From positions 496,001 through 560,000 of the forward strand of contig NZ_JACVOT010000001.1 of assembly GCF_018882285.1 (NCBI RefSeq): a stretch of 64,000 nucleotides of DNA. The letters are read 5' to 3'. Position 1 is the first letter of the stretch. Each line of letters begins with the position of its first letter. Source of the DNA: Polynucleobacter sp. AM-26B4. GTDB taxonomy: Bacteria; Pseudomonadota; Gammaproteobacteria; Burkholderiales; Burkholderiaceae. The notes below the pieces were generated by a model. That model saw nothing but the letters and a program-made list of their open reading frames with translations, was not told the origin of the DNA and did not search any database. Positions 36,977 through 45,468 of this stretch are shown here, piece after piece. The position numbers and the translations under genes were made by a program.

Positions 36977-38263
36977 CTAGTCCATGAATGGGCCCCAGGC
37001 AGGCTCACGAATATCAGCGCCTGGCAAACTCAAGGTTTGCTTATTTTTACCGTCAATCGATACCGCCATCAATACTGGTTTGCCTGCTGAGCGAGTAGCG
37101 TAAAGAATGTATCGTCCATTGGCAGCAAAAGTAGGAGTTTCATCTCTGGTGCCATCACTCAAGGGTGTGACATCACCAGTCGCCAAATCTTGAAGGTGCA
37201 AGCGATAAGCTCCAGACACACGAGCGATGTAAGCTAAATTTTTACCATCTGGCGATAAGCGCGGACTTGTCACAAAAGAATGTTTAAAAGTCACTCGTTG
37301 CGCAGCACCGGCCGCTTCGCCAGCAGTCGACATTCTATAAATCTGTGGGCTACCACCACGGTCACTCGTGAAATAAATAGACTTACCATCTGGCGACCAC
37401 TGTGGCTCAGTATCAATGGATGAGCCTCTGGTCAAACGTTGGAGTCCAGTGGCATTGGCATTGATTTTATAAATCTGAGTATTGCCATCCCTCGATAAAG
37501 CCATGGCGAGTTGACTGCCATCCACTGACCAAGAAGGCGCACTGTTATTGCCTTTCTGGTTAGAAAGAATCGTGCGGCGCCCAGTTGCCAACTCATGAAC
37601 GTAAATCACTGGCTTGCGCGCCTCAAAAGAAACGTAGGCAACTTTTTTGCCATCAGGCGACCAGTTAGGCGAAATGATTGGTTCATTACTTGCTAATGCA
37701 GGTTTAGCATTTTCACCATCAGAGTCCGAGATCACCAAGCGATGACTCTTGCCAGAGCGAATCACATAAGATAAGCGCGTTGAAAAAATGCCGCGCTCAC
37801 CTAAAATCTTTTGAATGATGTCATCAGCAATCTTGTGTCCTGCTAAACGTAAATCTTCAACACCAACAGTGACAACAATACCGCCCAAGCTTTCGCCTTT
37901 GCGGATATCAAATAAACGATAGCGAATCTCAAAACGACCATCTGATAACTTGGTGACATTACCAACTGCTAGAGCATCAGCACCTCGCGCAGACCATGAC
38001 TTGAAGTCAGGGTTGATGTCCCAACCCAACTCAGCAGAGCCACTCTCGACATTTCGAATCGCTCCACTGCGAGTCAAGTTAGAGCGAACCACATCCGTTA
38101 CCTTGACTGGCAATTGATTTTCACCAACAAAGCGCATCACAGCCACCGGGAACAGTGACTGACCCACACCCGTGATTTCAATATTCATTTGCGCTTTGAC
38201 ACCGACTGAAAATGCCATCAAAGCAAATATCATCAAAAAGTTCTTGGTCAGAGTTGTTTTCAT
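36977..38263 (-). CDS. tolB: Tol-Pal system protein TolB
   Basis: TolB is the periplasmic beta-propeller that binds Pal and TolA. The ATG at 38263 begins a signal peptide (MKTTLTKNFLMIFALMAFSVGVKAQ); a longer frame from 38290 has no signal-like start. The N-terminal alpha/beta domain is followed by a six-bladed propeller with repeated motifs such as PNWSPDGKKVAYVS, PSWSVDGSQLAMAL, PQWSPDGKSIYFTS and PRLSPDGKNLAYIA. About 428 residues is the family's normal length. Confidence 0.96.
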   Translation of the reverse strand: MKTTLTKNFLMIFALMAFSVGVKAQMNIEITGVGQSLFPVAVMRFVGENQLPVKVTDVVRSNLTRSGAIRNVESGSAELGWDINPDFKSWSARGADALAVGNVTKLSDGRFEIRYRLFDIRKGESLGGIVVTVGVEDLRLAGHKIADDIIQKILGERGIFSTRLSYVIRSGKSHRLVISDSDGENAKPALASNEPIISPNWSPDGKKVAYVSFEARKPVIYVHELATGRRTILSNQKGNNSAPSWSVDGSQLAMALSRDGNTQIYKINANATGLQRLTRGSSIDTEPQWSPDGKSIYFTSDRGGSPQIYRMSTAGEAAGAAQRVTFKHSFVTSPRLSPDGKNLAYIARVSGAYRLHLQDLATGDVTPLSDGTRDETPTFAANGRYILYATRSAGKPVLMAVSIDGKNKQTLSLPGADIREPAWGPFMD

Positions 38264-38291
38264 CTTTGCTTCACCAATCTCATCAATCAAT

Positions 38292-39113
38292 TTAATCTTT
38301 GGGTTTAAAGGTCAATCGTATTTGTTTAGGCACCTTGCCATCATCATCTTTAGGCAAAGTTTGAGCATCATCAACAGCTCTTAAAACAGCACGATCCCAA
38401 GCAGCATCACCACTGCTCTTTAAAACTTTTCTATTCATGATTGTGCCATCAGGGGCCAACTCTACGCCAACCTCTACCGCCGGATTGCCCGCCACCAAAG
38501 ATGGATTGAACACAATCAAAGGCAAGATCTTTTTACGCACTTTATCTGCATAGCCAGGCTTGGCATTACCGCCGCCACCCACACCGTCTCCAACCACACC
38601 ACCTCGACCACCCGCAGCACCTTCTTTACCTGCAGCAGACCTCAAGCGAGCCAATTGATCAGAGCGTGCTTTTTCTTGTGCCAAAGCCTCTTTGCGCTCA
38701 GCATCGGCTTTGGCCTTCGCTTTGGCTTGCTCTTGTTTTTGTTTGGCTAGTTTTTCTTGTTCAGCTTTTTGTTTTTGTAGTTCTTTTGGATCAACTTTTT
38801 TAGCGGCCTTGACCTCTTCTTTAGGCTCAGGCTTTTTCACTGCTTCTTTTTTCTTTTTCAAAGCAATGTCTGCTTTTTCATCCGCATCGATTTTTGGATC
38901 AATGTTTGCTGGAGCGCTTTTGATGACCGGAACATTGTCCCAAATCTCCGCCTCAAGACCAGCAGGCGTTTGGCTTTTCCAACTCAAACCAAAGGTCAAA
39001 AATCCAAACAACAAAAGATGCATCCCCAAAGCCCACACAAAGGCTTTGCCGGTTCCAGGTTCTGCCTGAATTCGGTTTCTAAGGGGATTCATTGGAAATG
39101 CTGCTGCGCTCAA
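38292..39113 (-). CDS. tolA: Tol-Pal system protein TolA
   Basis: TolA bridges the inner-membrane TolQR motor and the TolB-Pal pair. The 273-residue protein has one N-terminal helix (FVWALGMHLLLFGFLTFGL), a long lysine/alanine/glutamate/glutamine-rich helical middle (about 90-165), a glycine-rich hinge (GGRGGVVGDGVGGGGN), and a TonB-like C-terminal domain (about 185-273) with VEVGVELAPDGTIMNRKV. It is shorter than E. coli TolA (421), which is normal for Burkholderiales. Confidence 0.92.
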   Translation of the reverse strand: MSAAAFPMNPLRNRIQAEPGTGKAFVWALGMHLLLFGFLTFGLSWKSQTPAGLEAEIWDNVPVIKSAPANIDPKIDADEKADIALKKKKEAVKKPEPKEEVKAAKKVDPKELQKQKAEQEKLAKQKQEQAKAKAKADAERKEALAQEKARSDQLARLRSAAGKEGAAGGRGGVVGDGVGGGGNAKPGYADKVRKKILPLIVFNPSLVAGNPAVEVGVELAPDGTIMNRKVLKSSGDAAWDRAVLRAVDDAQTLPKDDDGKVPKQIRLTFKPKD

Positions 39114-39132
39114 TTCATCTCTCAGTGATGTG

Positions 39133-39555
39133 TCAGTTGCTCTTAACCGCCAACCCTACGCGCTTGATACCGTTCTCTTTTAAGCGCGCCATCACGTCCA
39201 TCACAATCTCATATTTGATGGATTTATCGGCAGCAATCACCATCGGTTGATCAGGTGTTAATTCAGCGCGCTCACGAGCAAACGCCCCAAGCTCAGCTCT
39301 TGTGACAGTTTTATCTGCCTTGCCCTCACTCTTGATCAAAATAACTTCTTCAGCAGAAATATTGATCAGGACCGGTGGCATTGGTTGCACTTGTGCACCA
39401 CCCACTGTTGGCAAACTGACAATGCCTGGATTGACCATTGGAGTTGTGACCATGAAGATCACCAACAACACCAACATCACATCAATGTATGGCACCACGT
39501 TGATGTCAGCCATTGCACGCCGACGACCACCAGATTTTCTAGAGATACTAGCCAT
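39133..39555 (-). CDS. tolR: Tol-Pal system protein TolR
   Basis: TolR is the single-span partner of TolQ in the proton-driven Tol motor. The 140-residue protein has ADINVVPYIDVMLVLLVIFMV, in which Asp in PYIDVML is the conserved proton-path residue, and a periplasmic ExbD-like domain ending in MVIAADKSIKYEIVMDVMARL. It lies between tolQ and tolA in a tight operon. Confidence 0.95.
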   Translation of the reverse strand: MASISRKSGGRRRAMADINVVPYIDVMLVLLVIFMVTTPMVNPGIVSLPTVGGAQVQPMPPVLINISAEEVILIKSEGKADKTVTRAELGAFARERAELTPDQPMVIAADKSIKYEIVMDVMARLKENGIKRVGLAVKSN

Positions 39556-39572
39556 GAATGAGCAATCTCCGT

Positions 39573-40229
39573 TTAACGAACTTGCTGTTGACGCTGCAAA
39601 ATATTTGAAAACTCTTCAATGAAAGTTTCAAAGCGAATCGCTAAGCGATCAATGTCAGCTGCATTGCGGTTGTATGCAACCACCGCAGGAATTGCCGCAA
39701 ACAAACCAATCGCAGTGGCTACCAATGCTTCAGCAATACCAGGAGCAACACTGGCCAAAGTAGCTTGCTGCACATTGGCCAAACCTCGAAATGAATTCAT
39801 GATGCCCCACACGGTTCCGAACAAACCAATGTAAGGTGATACAGAACCAACTGAAGCCAAGAAAGGCAAGTTCGCCTCCAAGGTATCCATCTCACGCTGG
39901 TAAGCAGCTTTCATGGCGCGTCGGGCTCCATCAATCTCTTTACCCTTTAAAAACTCTTGCATGCCGCTTTCAAAGATACGCTCAAGACTCGCTGATTGGT
40001 CTTTATTGCGCATAGCACCTTGAAGCAAAGTATTCAAATCACCACCCGACCAAAAGTCTCTTTCGAAACGCTCTGTCTCTTGACGAACCGCTTTAAGAGC
40101 CAAACCTTTTCTAAAAATAATTGTCCATGAGGCCACTGAAAGACCGACCAATAACAACATGACCAGTTGCACCAAAATACTGGCGTTCAGAATCAAGGAC
40201 AGAATTGATAAATCTTGAGTGGCTTGCAT
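39573..40229 (-). CDS. tolQ: Tol-Pal system protein TolQ
   Basis: TolQ is the three-helix channel subunit of the Tol motor. The 218 residues begin with DLSILSLILNASILVQLVMLLL and contain the conserved LPFLASVGSVSPYIGLFGTVWGIMNSF and GIAEALVATAIGLFAAIPAVVAYN. It is the first gene of the tolQRAB operon. No ybgC acyl-CoA thioesterase gene precedes it here; the gene upstream in the same direction is an SDR. Confidence 0.95.
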   Translation of the reverse strand: MQATQDLSILSLILNASILVQLVMLLLVGLSVASWTIIFRKGLALKAVRQETERFERDFWSGGDLNTLLQGAMRNKDQSASLERIFESGMQEFLKGKEIDGARRAMKAAYQREMDTLEANLPFLASVGSVSPYIGLFGTVWGIMNSFRGLANVQQATLASVAPGIAEALVATAIGLFAAIPAVVAYNRNAADIDRLAIRFETFIEEFSNILQRQQQVR

Positions 40230-40283
40230 GAGCGTTAATTTCCGTAGGGTTGAGCTTAGGGTTAAGTGAGGTGATTCGTTTAA

Positions 40284-41051
40284 TTACTTGCGATGAACAG
40301 CCAAAGGACCAGATGCCTGACACGCTGGCATCATTTCAATGACGTTGATGTTCACATGCGCTGGCAATGTTGATGCCCAATAAACTGATTCAGCGATGTC
40401 AGTCGCAGTCAAAGCTTGGACGCCGTCATACACCTTAGATGCTTTTTCATCATCGCCCTTGAAGCGCACGTTTGAAAACTCTGTGCCTGAACACAATCCT
40501 GGTGACACATCAGTCACGCGCACAGGTGTACCCAATAAATCAGACTTGAGGTTCAAGCTGAATTGGCGCACAAATGCTTTTGTGCCACCGTAAACGTTGC
40601 CACCTGGGTATGGGTAGCGACCAGCAATCGAACCCAAATTGAATACATGGCCTGCACCGCGCTCAACCATGCCTGGCAAAAATGCTCGTGTCATGTACAT
40701 CAAACCCTTGATGTTGGTATCAACCATTTGCTCCCAATCATCTAAATCAACTCGGTGTGCTGGCTCTAAACCAAGAGCTAAACCAGCGTTGTTCACCAAA
40801 ACATTCACGCCTGCAAATTCCTTAGGCAGTTTTGCTGGCAAGGCAAAAACCATGTCTTTATTGGTCACATCCAAAATTTCAGTGTGTAAACGGGCCTGCT
40901 GATCGGCTGGCAAAGACTTTTTTAAGGCCTCTAGGCGGTCTGCGCGACGCCCTGCTGCCACTACTTTATGGCCTTCAGCCAAATAACGCTTGGCGATCGC
41001 TTGGCCAAAGCCTGCAGTGGCGCCTGTCACTAATACTGTCAACTTAGTCAT
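40284..41051 (-). CDS. Short-chain dehydrogenase, YdfG-like 3-hydroxy acid dehydrogenase
   Basis: The ATG at 41051 has AAGGAGA as ribosome binding site; a frame running 51 codons further upstream has no such site. The 255-residue SDR has the NAD(P)-binding TGATAGFGQAIAKR near residue 8, NNAGLALG, the catalytic Ser in FNLGSIAGRYPYPGG and the YGGTKAF pair (Tyr-x-x-x-Lys). It is closest to YdfG, which oxidises L-serine, L-allo-threonine and 3-hydroxypropionate-type substrates with NADP. The C-terminus NVIEMMPACQASGPLAVHRK also fits YdfG. It is divergent from glyA. Confidence 0.86.
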   Translation of the reverse strand: MTKLTVLVTGATAGFGQAIAKRYLAEGHKVVAAGRRADRLEALKKSLPADQQARLHTEILDVTNKDMVFALPAKLPKEFAGVNVLVNNAGLALGLEPAHRVDLDDWEQMVDTNIKGLMYMTRAFLPGMVERGAGHVFNLGSIAGRYPYPGGNVYGGTKAFVRQFSLNLKSDLLGTPVRVTDVSPGLCSGTEFSNVRFKGDDEKASKVYDGVQALTATDIAESVYWASTLPAHVNINVIEMMPACQASGPLAVHRK

Positions 41052-41148
41052 TTTTGGTCTCCTTACTGGTTTTTTTGTATCATTTAGGTCTGCAGAGTTT
41101 AGCGTATGCTTGCGACAAATTACTTGATTCCCATAGAAAGCCCACATC

Positions 41149-42396
41149 ATGTTCAAACGTAGTGAAACATTGGCCAAAACTGATCCCGCATTGTGGGATG
41201 CCATCCAAGCTGAAAATAAGCGTCAAGAAGACCATATTGAACTGATTGCCTCAGAAAATTACACCTCTCCAGCGGTTTTAGAGGCTCAAGGCTCTCAATT
41301 AACCAATAAGTATGCCGAAGGCTACCCTGGCAAGCGTTATTACGGTGGCTGCGAGTATGTAGACGTTGCTGAGCAATTGGCGATTGATCGTTTGAAACAG
41401 ATTTATGGCGCAGACGCAGCCAACGTTCAGCCTCACTGTGGCGCATCTGCCAATGAAGCAGTGTTTTTGGCGTTTTTAAAGCCTGGTGACACGATTCTAG
41501 GCATGAGCTTGGCCGAAGGTGGTCACTTGACTCACGGCATGGCTCTTAATATGAGCGGCAAGTGGTTCAATGCCATTTCTTATGGTTTGAACGCTCGTGA
41601 AGAAATCGACTACGACGCGATGGAGCGTTTGGCGCGTGAGCACAAACCAAAATTAATCATTGCTGGTGCATCTGCTTACTCATTGCACATCGACTTTGAG
41701 CGTTTTGCCAAAGTGGCTAAAGAAGTGGGCGCGATTTTCATGGTCGACATGGCTCACTACTCTGGATTGATTGCTGCGGGTGTTTATCCAAACCCAGTGC
41801 CTCACGCAGACATCGTGACATCTACAACGCACAAGAGTTTGCGCGGTCCTCGTGGCGGCATCATTTTGATGAAAGCAGAACACGAGAAAGCCATTAACTC
41901 AGCGATCTTCCCTGGTTTGCAAGGCGGTCCATTGATGCACGTGATTGCTGCCAAAGCAGTTGCTTTCAAAGAAGCTTTAGAGCCAAGCTTTAAAGAGTAT
42001 CAAAAGCAAGTATTGGTGAACGCCAATGCAATGGCACAAACATTGATCAAGCGCGGCTTGCGCATCGTTTCTTCAGGAACACAATCACACGTGATGTTGG
42101 TGGATCTTCGCGCTAAGAAAATCACTGGCAAAGAAGCAGAACGTGTTTTGGGTGAAGCGCACATCACATGTAATAAAAATGCGATCCCTAACGATCCTGA
42201 GAAACCATTTGTGACAAGCGGTATTCGTTTGGGCTCACCAGCGATGACCACCCGCGGTTTCAAAGAAGCTGAAGCCATTCAAGTGGCTAACTGGATTGCA
42301 GACGTTTTAGATAATCCTAACGACGCTGCCAACATTGCTAAGGTGCGTGAGCAGGTATCAGCTCTCACTAAACGCTTCCCTGTTTACAGCAATTAA
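41149..42396 (+). CDS. glyA: Serine hydroxymethyltransferase
   Basis: GlyA interconverts serine and glycine with tetrahydrofolate, feeding one-carbon metabolism. The 415-residue PLP enzyme has the lysine that binds PLP in [14 protein letters not shown] near residue 229, [20 protein letters not shown] near the N-terminus and [17 protein letters not shown]. It is the first gene of a unit with nrdR 21 bases downstream. No glycine riboswitch is seen in the 97-base upstream gap. Confidence 0.97.
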   Translation: MFKRSETLAKTDPALWDAIQAENKRQEDHIELIASENYTSPAVLEAQGSQLTNKYAEGYPGKRYYGGCEYVDVAEQLAIDRLKQIYGADAANVQPHCGASANEAVFLAFLKPGDTILGMSLAEGGHLTHGMALNMSGKWFNAISYGLNAREEIDYDAMERLAREHKPKLIIAGASAYSLHIDFERFAKVAKEVGAIFMVDMAHYSGLIAAGVYPNPVPHADIVTSTTHKSLRGPRGGIILMKAEHEKAINSAIFPGLQGGPLMHVIAAKAVAFKEALEPSFKEYQKQVLVNANAMAQTLIKRGLRIVSSGTQSHVMLVDLRAKKITGKEAERVLGEAHITCNKNAIPNDPEKPFVTSGIRLGSPAMTTRGFKEAEAIQVANWIADVLDNPNDAANIAKVREQVSALTKRFPVYSN

Positions 42397-42417
42397 TTCA
42401 GGGAATAAAAGAAGCTC

Positions 42418-42864
42418 ATGCATTGTCCTTTTTGCAAACACTCTGATACACAAGTTCTAGACACTCGCGTATCGGAGGAAGGTGACGTCATTAAACGACG
42501 TCGTCGTTGCGAAAAGTGCGATAAACGTTTTACAACGTATGAGCGTCCTGAGTTAGCACTTCCAGCGATTGTTAAAAAGAATGCCAGTCGTGTTGAATAC
42601 AATCGCAGCAAGATTGTTGACTCGATGGGCATTGCACTGCGTAAGCGCCCTGTTTCCGCAGAAGCCGTTGAAGAGGCGATCAGAAATATCGAAGAGCGCT
42701 TACTAGCTACTGGCGAAAAAGAAATTGCCAGCGATCGAGTAGGTGAACTTGTGATGCGCGAACTCAAGCGCCTTGATAAAGTCGCCTACATCCGCTTTGC
42801 CTCTGTCTACAAGAGCTTTGCAGACATCGAATCATTTGAAAGTGCGCTCAAAGAGCTTAAATAA
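42418..42864 (+). CDS. nrdR: Transcriptional repressor NrdR
   Basis: NrdR senses dATP/ATP and represses ribonucleotide reductase genes by binding NrdR boxes. The 148-residue protein starts with a zinc ribbon ([15 protein letters not shown] and [10 protein letters not shown]), then an ATP-cone domain ([19 protein letters not shown]). The glyA-nrdR order is typical for betaproteobacteria. The stop codon directly abuts the stop of the opposite-strand antitoxin gene, inside a short inverted repeat GCTTAA-ATAA-TTAAGC (42855-42870). Confidence 0.97.
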   Translation: MHCPFCKHSDTQVLDTRVSEEGDVIKRRRRCEKCDKRFTTYERPELALPAIVKKNASRVEYNRSKIVDSMGIALRKRPVSAEAVEEAIRNIEERLLATGEKEIASDRVGELVMRELKRLDKVAYIRFASVYKSFADIESFESALKELK

Positions 42865-43074
42865 TTAAGCCCACTTAAGATTTAATTTTCGATTAGACGT
42901 TGCACAATCTCTGAGATACAAATTAATTAAGCTCTGATAAGGTATTCCAACCTCTTCAGAGATTCCTTTGAAGTATGAAATTGAGTCCTCATCAAGTCGA
43001 ATAGTTATTTGTTTTTTAAGCGCAGCTGCATAACTATTTTTCTTAGCCCCAGAGAAGTCGTAGTTCTTACGCAT
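42865..43074 (-). CDS. brnA: BrnA-type antitoxin
   Basis: BrnA antitoxins bind the BrnT RNase and repress their own operon. The 69-residue protein begins MRKNYDFSGAKKNSYAAAL, the usual BrnA N-terminus, and then has a ribbon-helix-helix DNA-binding part (KKQITIRLDEDSISYFKGIS, YQSLINLYLRDCA). It lies 10 bases behind brnT on the minus strand. Its stop codon abuts that of nrdR with no space. Confidence 0.85.
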   Translation of the reverse strand: MRKNYDFSGAKKNSYAAALKKQITIRLDEDSISYFKGISEEVGIPYQSLINLYLRDCATSNRKLNLKWA

Positions 43075-43084
43075 ATATTCACCT

Positions 43085-43366
43085 TTATGGATAAAAGTTT
43101 GCTTCCGAAGTTGTTGCCTTTCTAGCGGAAATGATTCTAATCACACTATCGTACGATCTATAGCAGTGGCACACGATAATTAATCTGGCAATTTTGCTCA
43201 ATCCCAACAAAATATATCTTCGCTCTCGGTCAGAGTGATCGGGATCACTCATCAGCCTGGCCCAGTCATCATAAAAAGCCGACTTAGCCTCCTCAAACGA
43301 AACTTTATGTTTTTTAAGATTCAACAAAGCTTTCTTCTCATCCCACTCAAAGGTTATGTTTTTCAT
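43085..43366 (-). CDS. brnT: BrnT family toxin (ribonuclease)
   Basis: BrnT is a RelE-like ribonuclease toxin that inhibits translation until neutralised by BrnA. The 93-residue protein matches the family: ITFEWDEKKALLNLKKHKVSFEEA at the N-terminus, RYILLGLSKIARLIIVCHCY in the middle and VIRIISARKATTSEANFY at the end. The toxin gene comes first, as is usual for brnTA. The pair is AT-rich and lies between nrdR and a pilin cluster, fitting a mobile cassette. Confidence 0.88.
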   Translation of the reverse strand: MKNITFEWDEKKALLNLKKHKVSFEEAKSAFYDDWARLMSDPDHSDRERRYILLGLSKIARLIIVCHCYRSYDSVIRIISARKATTSEANFYP

Positions 43367-43396
43367 AACTATATTGTAGTTATTTTTTAATTATAT
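43366..43396 (-). promoter_or_regulatory. Promoter and operator-like palindrome of brnTA
   Basis: On the minus strand TATAAT (43396-43391) is a perfect -10 box 24 bases before the brnT ATG. Between it and the start lies ATAACTA-TATTG-TAGTTAT (43366-43384), a perfect inverted repeat with 7-base arms whose last base is the A of the brnT start codon. This is where BrnA would be expected to bind to repress its own operon. Confidence 0.55.
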
Positions 43397-43504
43397 ACAA
43401 GAAAAAAACATGTGGCGACACAAAAAAATATTTTCAGAAATTTCTTACAAGCCAATCATCCGTAGCTGATTTTCAAGCAGGTCCTGATTTGGCATCATTG
43501 ATTG

Positions 43505-43720
43505 ATGTCACCCACTACTTCTTTCAATCCACTCGGCTTCACCTTCATTGAGATTTTGATTGCACTCAGCCTATTGAGTGGCTCTTACTTTGTCATTTTT
43601 TCCACACAACAATTTCTTGCAAGCCAGTCACTTAAATTGGAGACCCAATTTCTAGAAATTCTGCGCGCTAGTGATGATCACGAATTAGAAATCGCGCTGA
43701 TGGATGAGGACCATCAATGA
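43505..43720 (+). CDS. Short type IV pilin-like protein (PilV-like)
   Basis: The 71-residue protein has a type III prepilin signal: leader MSPTTSFNPLG, cleavage before FTFIEILIALSLL, with Glu at +5. The sequence after the helix is only about 45 residues, so it is much shorter than usual minor pilins such as PilV (about 150). It could be a small initiator pseudopilin or a truncated gene. A TTG at 43502 precedes the ATG at 43505. It overlaps the next gene by 4 bases (ATGA). Confidence 0.7.
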   Translation: MSPTTSFNPLGFTFIEILIALSLLSGSYFVIFSTQQFLASQSLKLETQFLEILRASDDHELEIALMDEDHQ

Positions 43721-44370
43721 ATCTTCTAGAAATATTGATCTGCAGCCTCGCGGGCAGCTTGATTCTGATGAGCTTGACTCAATCAGGACACCAAATTTAT
43801 GCATCACTGGATCAGCAAGCGGCCAAAGCAATCCTACAAAGTGAAGCTCTGCAAGCCTTGCAAATGATGGGAGAAGCCATTCAGATGGCCAGCAGCCCCA
43901 AAGGATCGAAGATCCCACGATTGATGATCAAAGACAGTGCATCGATGAGCAATGCTCAAGCAGGTCAATTTCAGATCAGGAAAGGCTCAGCCAGCATGGA
44001 CAGCTCTGATGCGTTCTTCAGCACCAACAAAGAAGAAGAGATGAACTACAGAGCCTTTTTTGTACAAATGCAAGGACATCATCAGCAACGTGATGGCGTG
44101 CTGTATTTACAAACCAAAAATAAAAAATCTCAACTACAGAACGACGCATTGATTGGTCATATTCAATCAATGCAAATACAAGCAGGCATCAAAGAGAATG
44201 GTTTGATTCAGTGGTACGAGCCTTATCAAATCAGCGAGCGCTCGAGCAAAAACAATCCGCATTGGAAACAAGTCAAAGCAGTAAAAATTTATTTAAAACT
44301 TCAGAAAGGACGTCACTCACTTGAACTTGAAAAGATCTACGCCTTGCGTCATCCAGCCATCAATCCATAA
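43717..44370 (+). CDS. PilW-like minor pseudopilin lacking a leader peptide
   Basis: The 217-residue protein has a pilin-type N-terminal helix (LLEILICSLAGSLILMSLTQSG) followed by a globular region, as PilW-like proteins do. The start methionine lies exactly where mature residue +1 should be (M-N-L-L-E, Glu at +5), and an in-frame stop at 43705-43707 rules out an upstream leader. Without leader and Gly(-1), PilD could not process it in the usual way. It starts inside the end of the previous gene. PilW identity is inferred from position between PilV- and PilX-like genes. Confidence 0.65.
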   Translation: MNLLEILICSLAGSLILMSLTQSGHQIYASLDQQAAKAILQSEALQALQMMGEAIQMASSPKGSKIPRLMIKDSASMSNAQAGQFQIRKGSASMDSSDAFFSTNKEEEMNYRAFFVQMQGHHQQRDGVLYLQTKNKKSQLQNDALIGHIQSMQIQAGIKENGLIQWYEPYQISERSSKNNPHWKQVKAVKIYLKLQKGRHSLELEKIYALRHPAINP

Positions 44371-44824
44371 GCCCATCAATCACTCAACTGGTTTTATATT
44401 GATCAGTGTGCTGAGCTTTATTCTGCTGACCACCCTATCCATAGCAGCCATCCTCAATATGACTGTCACTCAGATCAGAATACTGGGTAGTGAAAAATCA
44501 TATTTAGAGAATTTCAGGTTAACCGAGCAAAAGTTAATCAGCGCTGAAAGATTGATAGCTCAGGGGCTTGAAGCCAATCACCTGGTTGAAACAGAGACCT
44601 TCCGACCAAAGAACTTTAGAAGCAAAGCTGGTATTAATAGTCAACATTTCAAATTGACGGCCACCACTCAAGAGCAGCAGAGGCGGACTGACAGTAAAAC
44701 AACAATCCAAAGCATCATCAGAGTGGATGTTCCAAAAGAAACTTCTTCAAGTTCTAAGAAAGCATCTGCAACACCGAGAAAAAATGAGAGAACCGTACAA
44801 CGCCTTGAATGGAAAAAGCCATGA
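44321..44824 (+). CDS. PilX-like minor pilin assembly protein
   Basis: The 167-residue protein has an N-terminal hydrophobic helix after a short basic leader (STGFILISVLSFILLTTLSIAAIL), as in PilX_N-type proteins. The rest is polar, with a serine/lysine-rich segment near the C-terminus (KETSSSSKKASATPRK). TTG at 44321 is the only long start and would overlap the PilW-like gene by 50 bases. Its end overlaps the following pseudopilin gene by 16 bases. All four genes thus overlap, a sign of one translationally coupled unit. Confidence 0.65.
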   Translation: MNLKRSTPCVIQPSIHKPINHSTGFILISVLSFILLTTLSIAAILNMTVTQIRILGSEKSYLENFRLTEQKLISAERLIAQGLEANHLVETETFRPKNFRSKAGINSQHFKLTATTQEQQRRTDSKTTIQSIIRVDVPKETSSSSKKASATPRKNERTVQRLEWKKP

Positions 44825-45411
44825 TTACAATGACTGGCATTTCAACTAAAGGCTTCACATTGATCGAGGCATTGATCTGTCTTGCAATGATGGCTGCTAT
44901 GTCGGCAATTGCCGCACATTTATTCAGTCAACAAATAGCACTTTTACAACTGGATGAAGTCAGCCAAGCATTTATTCAAGATGCGCAATTAGCCCGACAA
45001 CTATCAAGACAATCCAATCAAACTGTGACGCTCAAACCACTGGGAGATGGTGAATTCAGAGACTGGTCTGATGGTTGGGAAATCACTCAAAATATATTTT
45101 CTTCAGAAGAAGCATTTAAAACACTCAAGCAATATCCTTTGCATGGTGGCCATTTAAAAGGTCGCATTCAGATAGCTCAGGATTCATTAAAAGACAGTCA
45201 GCAATTCACCGACATGAGTGCACCGTATAAAGCTCGGCACATCAGCTTTCAATCAGGAAACATCGCACAACTGCGCAATGGAGGCTTTGTGGCCAATCGC
45301 ATCATTTGGCAACACCGACAGTACCCCCAGCTACAAATGCATGTGATTCTCGGTCCTGGTGGACGTTGGCGAAGCTGCAATCCCAATAGGGATAATCAAA
45401 AATGTCTGTAA
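44809..45411 (+). CDS. GspH/FimT-type pseudopilin
   Basis: The 200-residue protein has a leader MEKAMITMTGISTKG followed by FTLIEALICLAMMAAMSAIAA, with Glu at +5, a normal type III signal for PilD. The globular part with DAQLARQLSRQSNQTVTLKPLG and the C-terminal GPGGRWRSCNPNRDNQKCL resembles FimT/FimU minor pilins, and the two terminal cysteines (in SCNP and KCL) could form a disulfide. It ends the minor-pilin cluster. No major pilin, PilY1 or assembly ATPase is near, so the main machine must be encoded elsewhere. Confidence 0.78.
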   Translation: MEKAMITMTGISTKGFTLIEALICLAMMAAMSAIAAHLFSQQIALLQLDEVSQAFIQDAQLARQLSRQSNQTVTLKPLGDGEFRDWSDGWEITQNIFSSEEAFKTLKQYPLHGGHLKGRIQIAQDSLKDSQQFTDMSAPYKARHISFQSGNIAQLRNGGFVANRIIWQHRQYPQLQMHVILGPGGRWRSCNPNRDNQKCL

Positions 45412-45468
45412 AGTATTTGAATCACCTCTAAAATAAAGCATCCCTTCAGCTTTCTATTAAAACTATTT

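Noticed and set aside
38692-39069. Plus-strand frame of 125 residues rich in Ser, Phe and Ala opposite tolA
   Set aside because: It is the antisense reading of the Lys/Ala/Glu-rich helix of TolA, which gives long artificial open frames.
41052-41148. Glycine riboswitch before glyA
   Set aside because: The upstream gap is 97 bases and shows neither a tandem aptamer nor a terminator; it simply holds the two divergent start regions.
41153-41446. Minus-strand frame opposite the glyA start
   Set aside because: Antisense to conserved glyA sequence, no homology features.
43685-43918. Minus-strand frame of 77 residues opposite the pseudopilin genes
   Set aside because: The plus strand carries coupled pilin-like genes with signal features; the minus frame has no family features or ribosome binding site.
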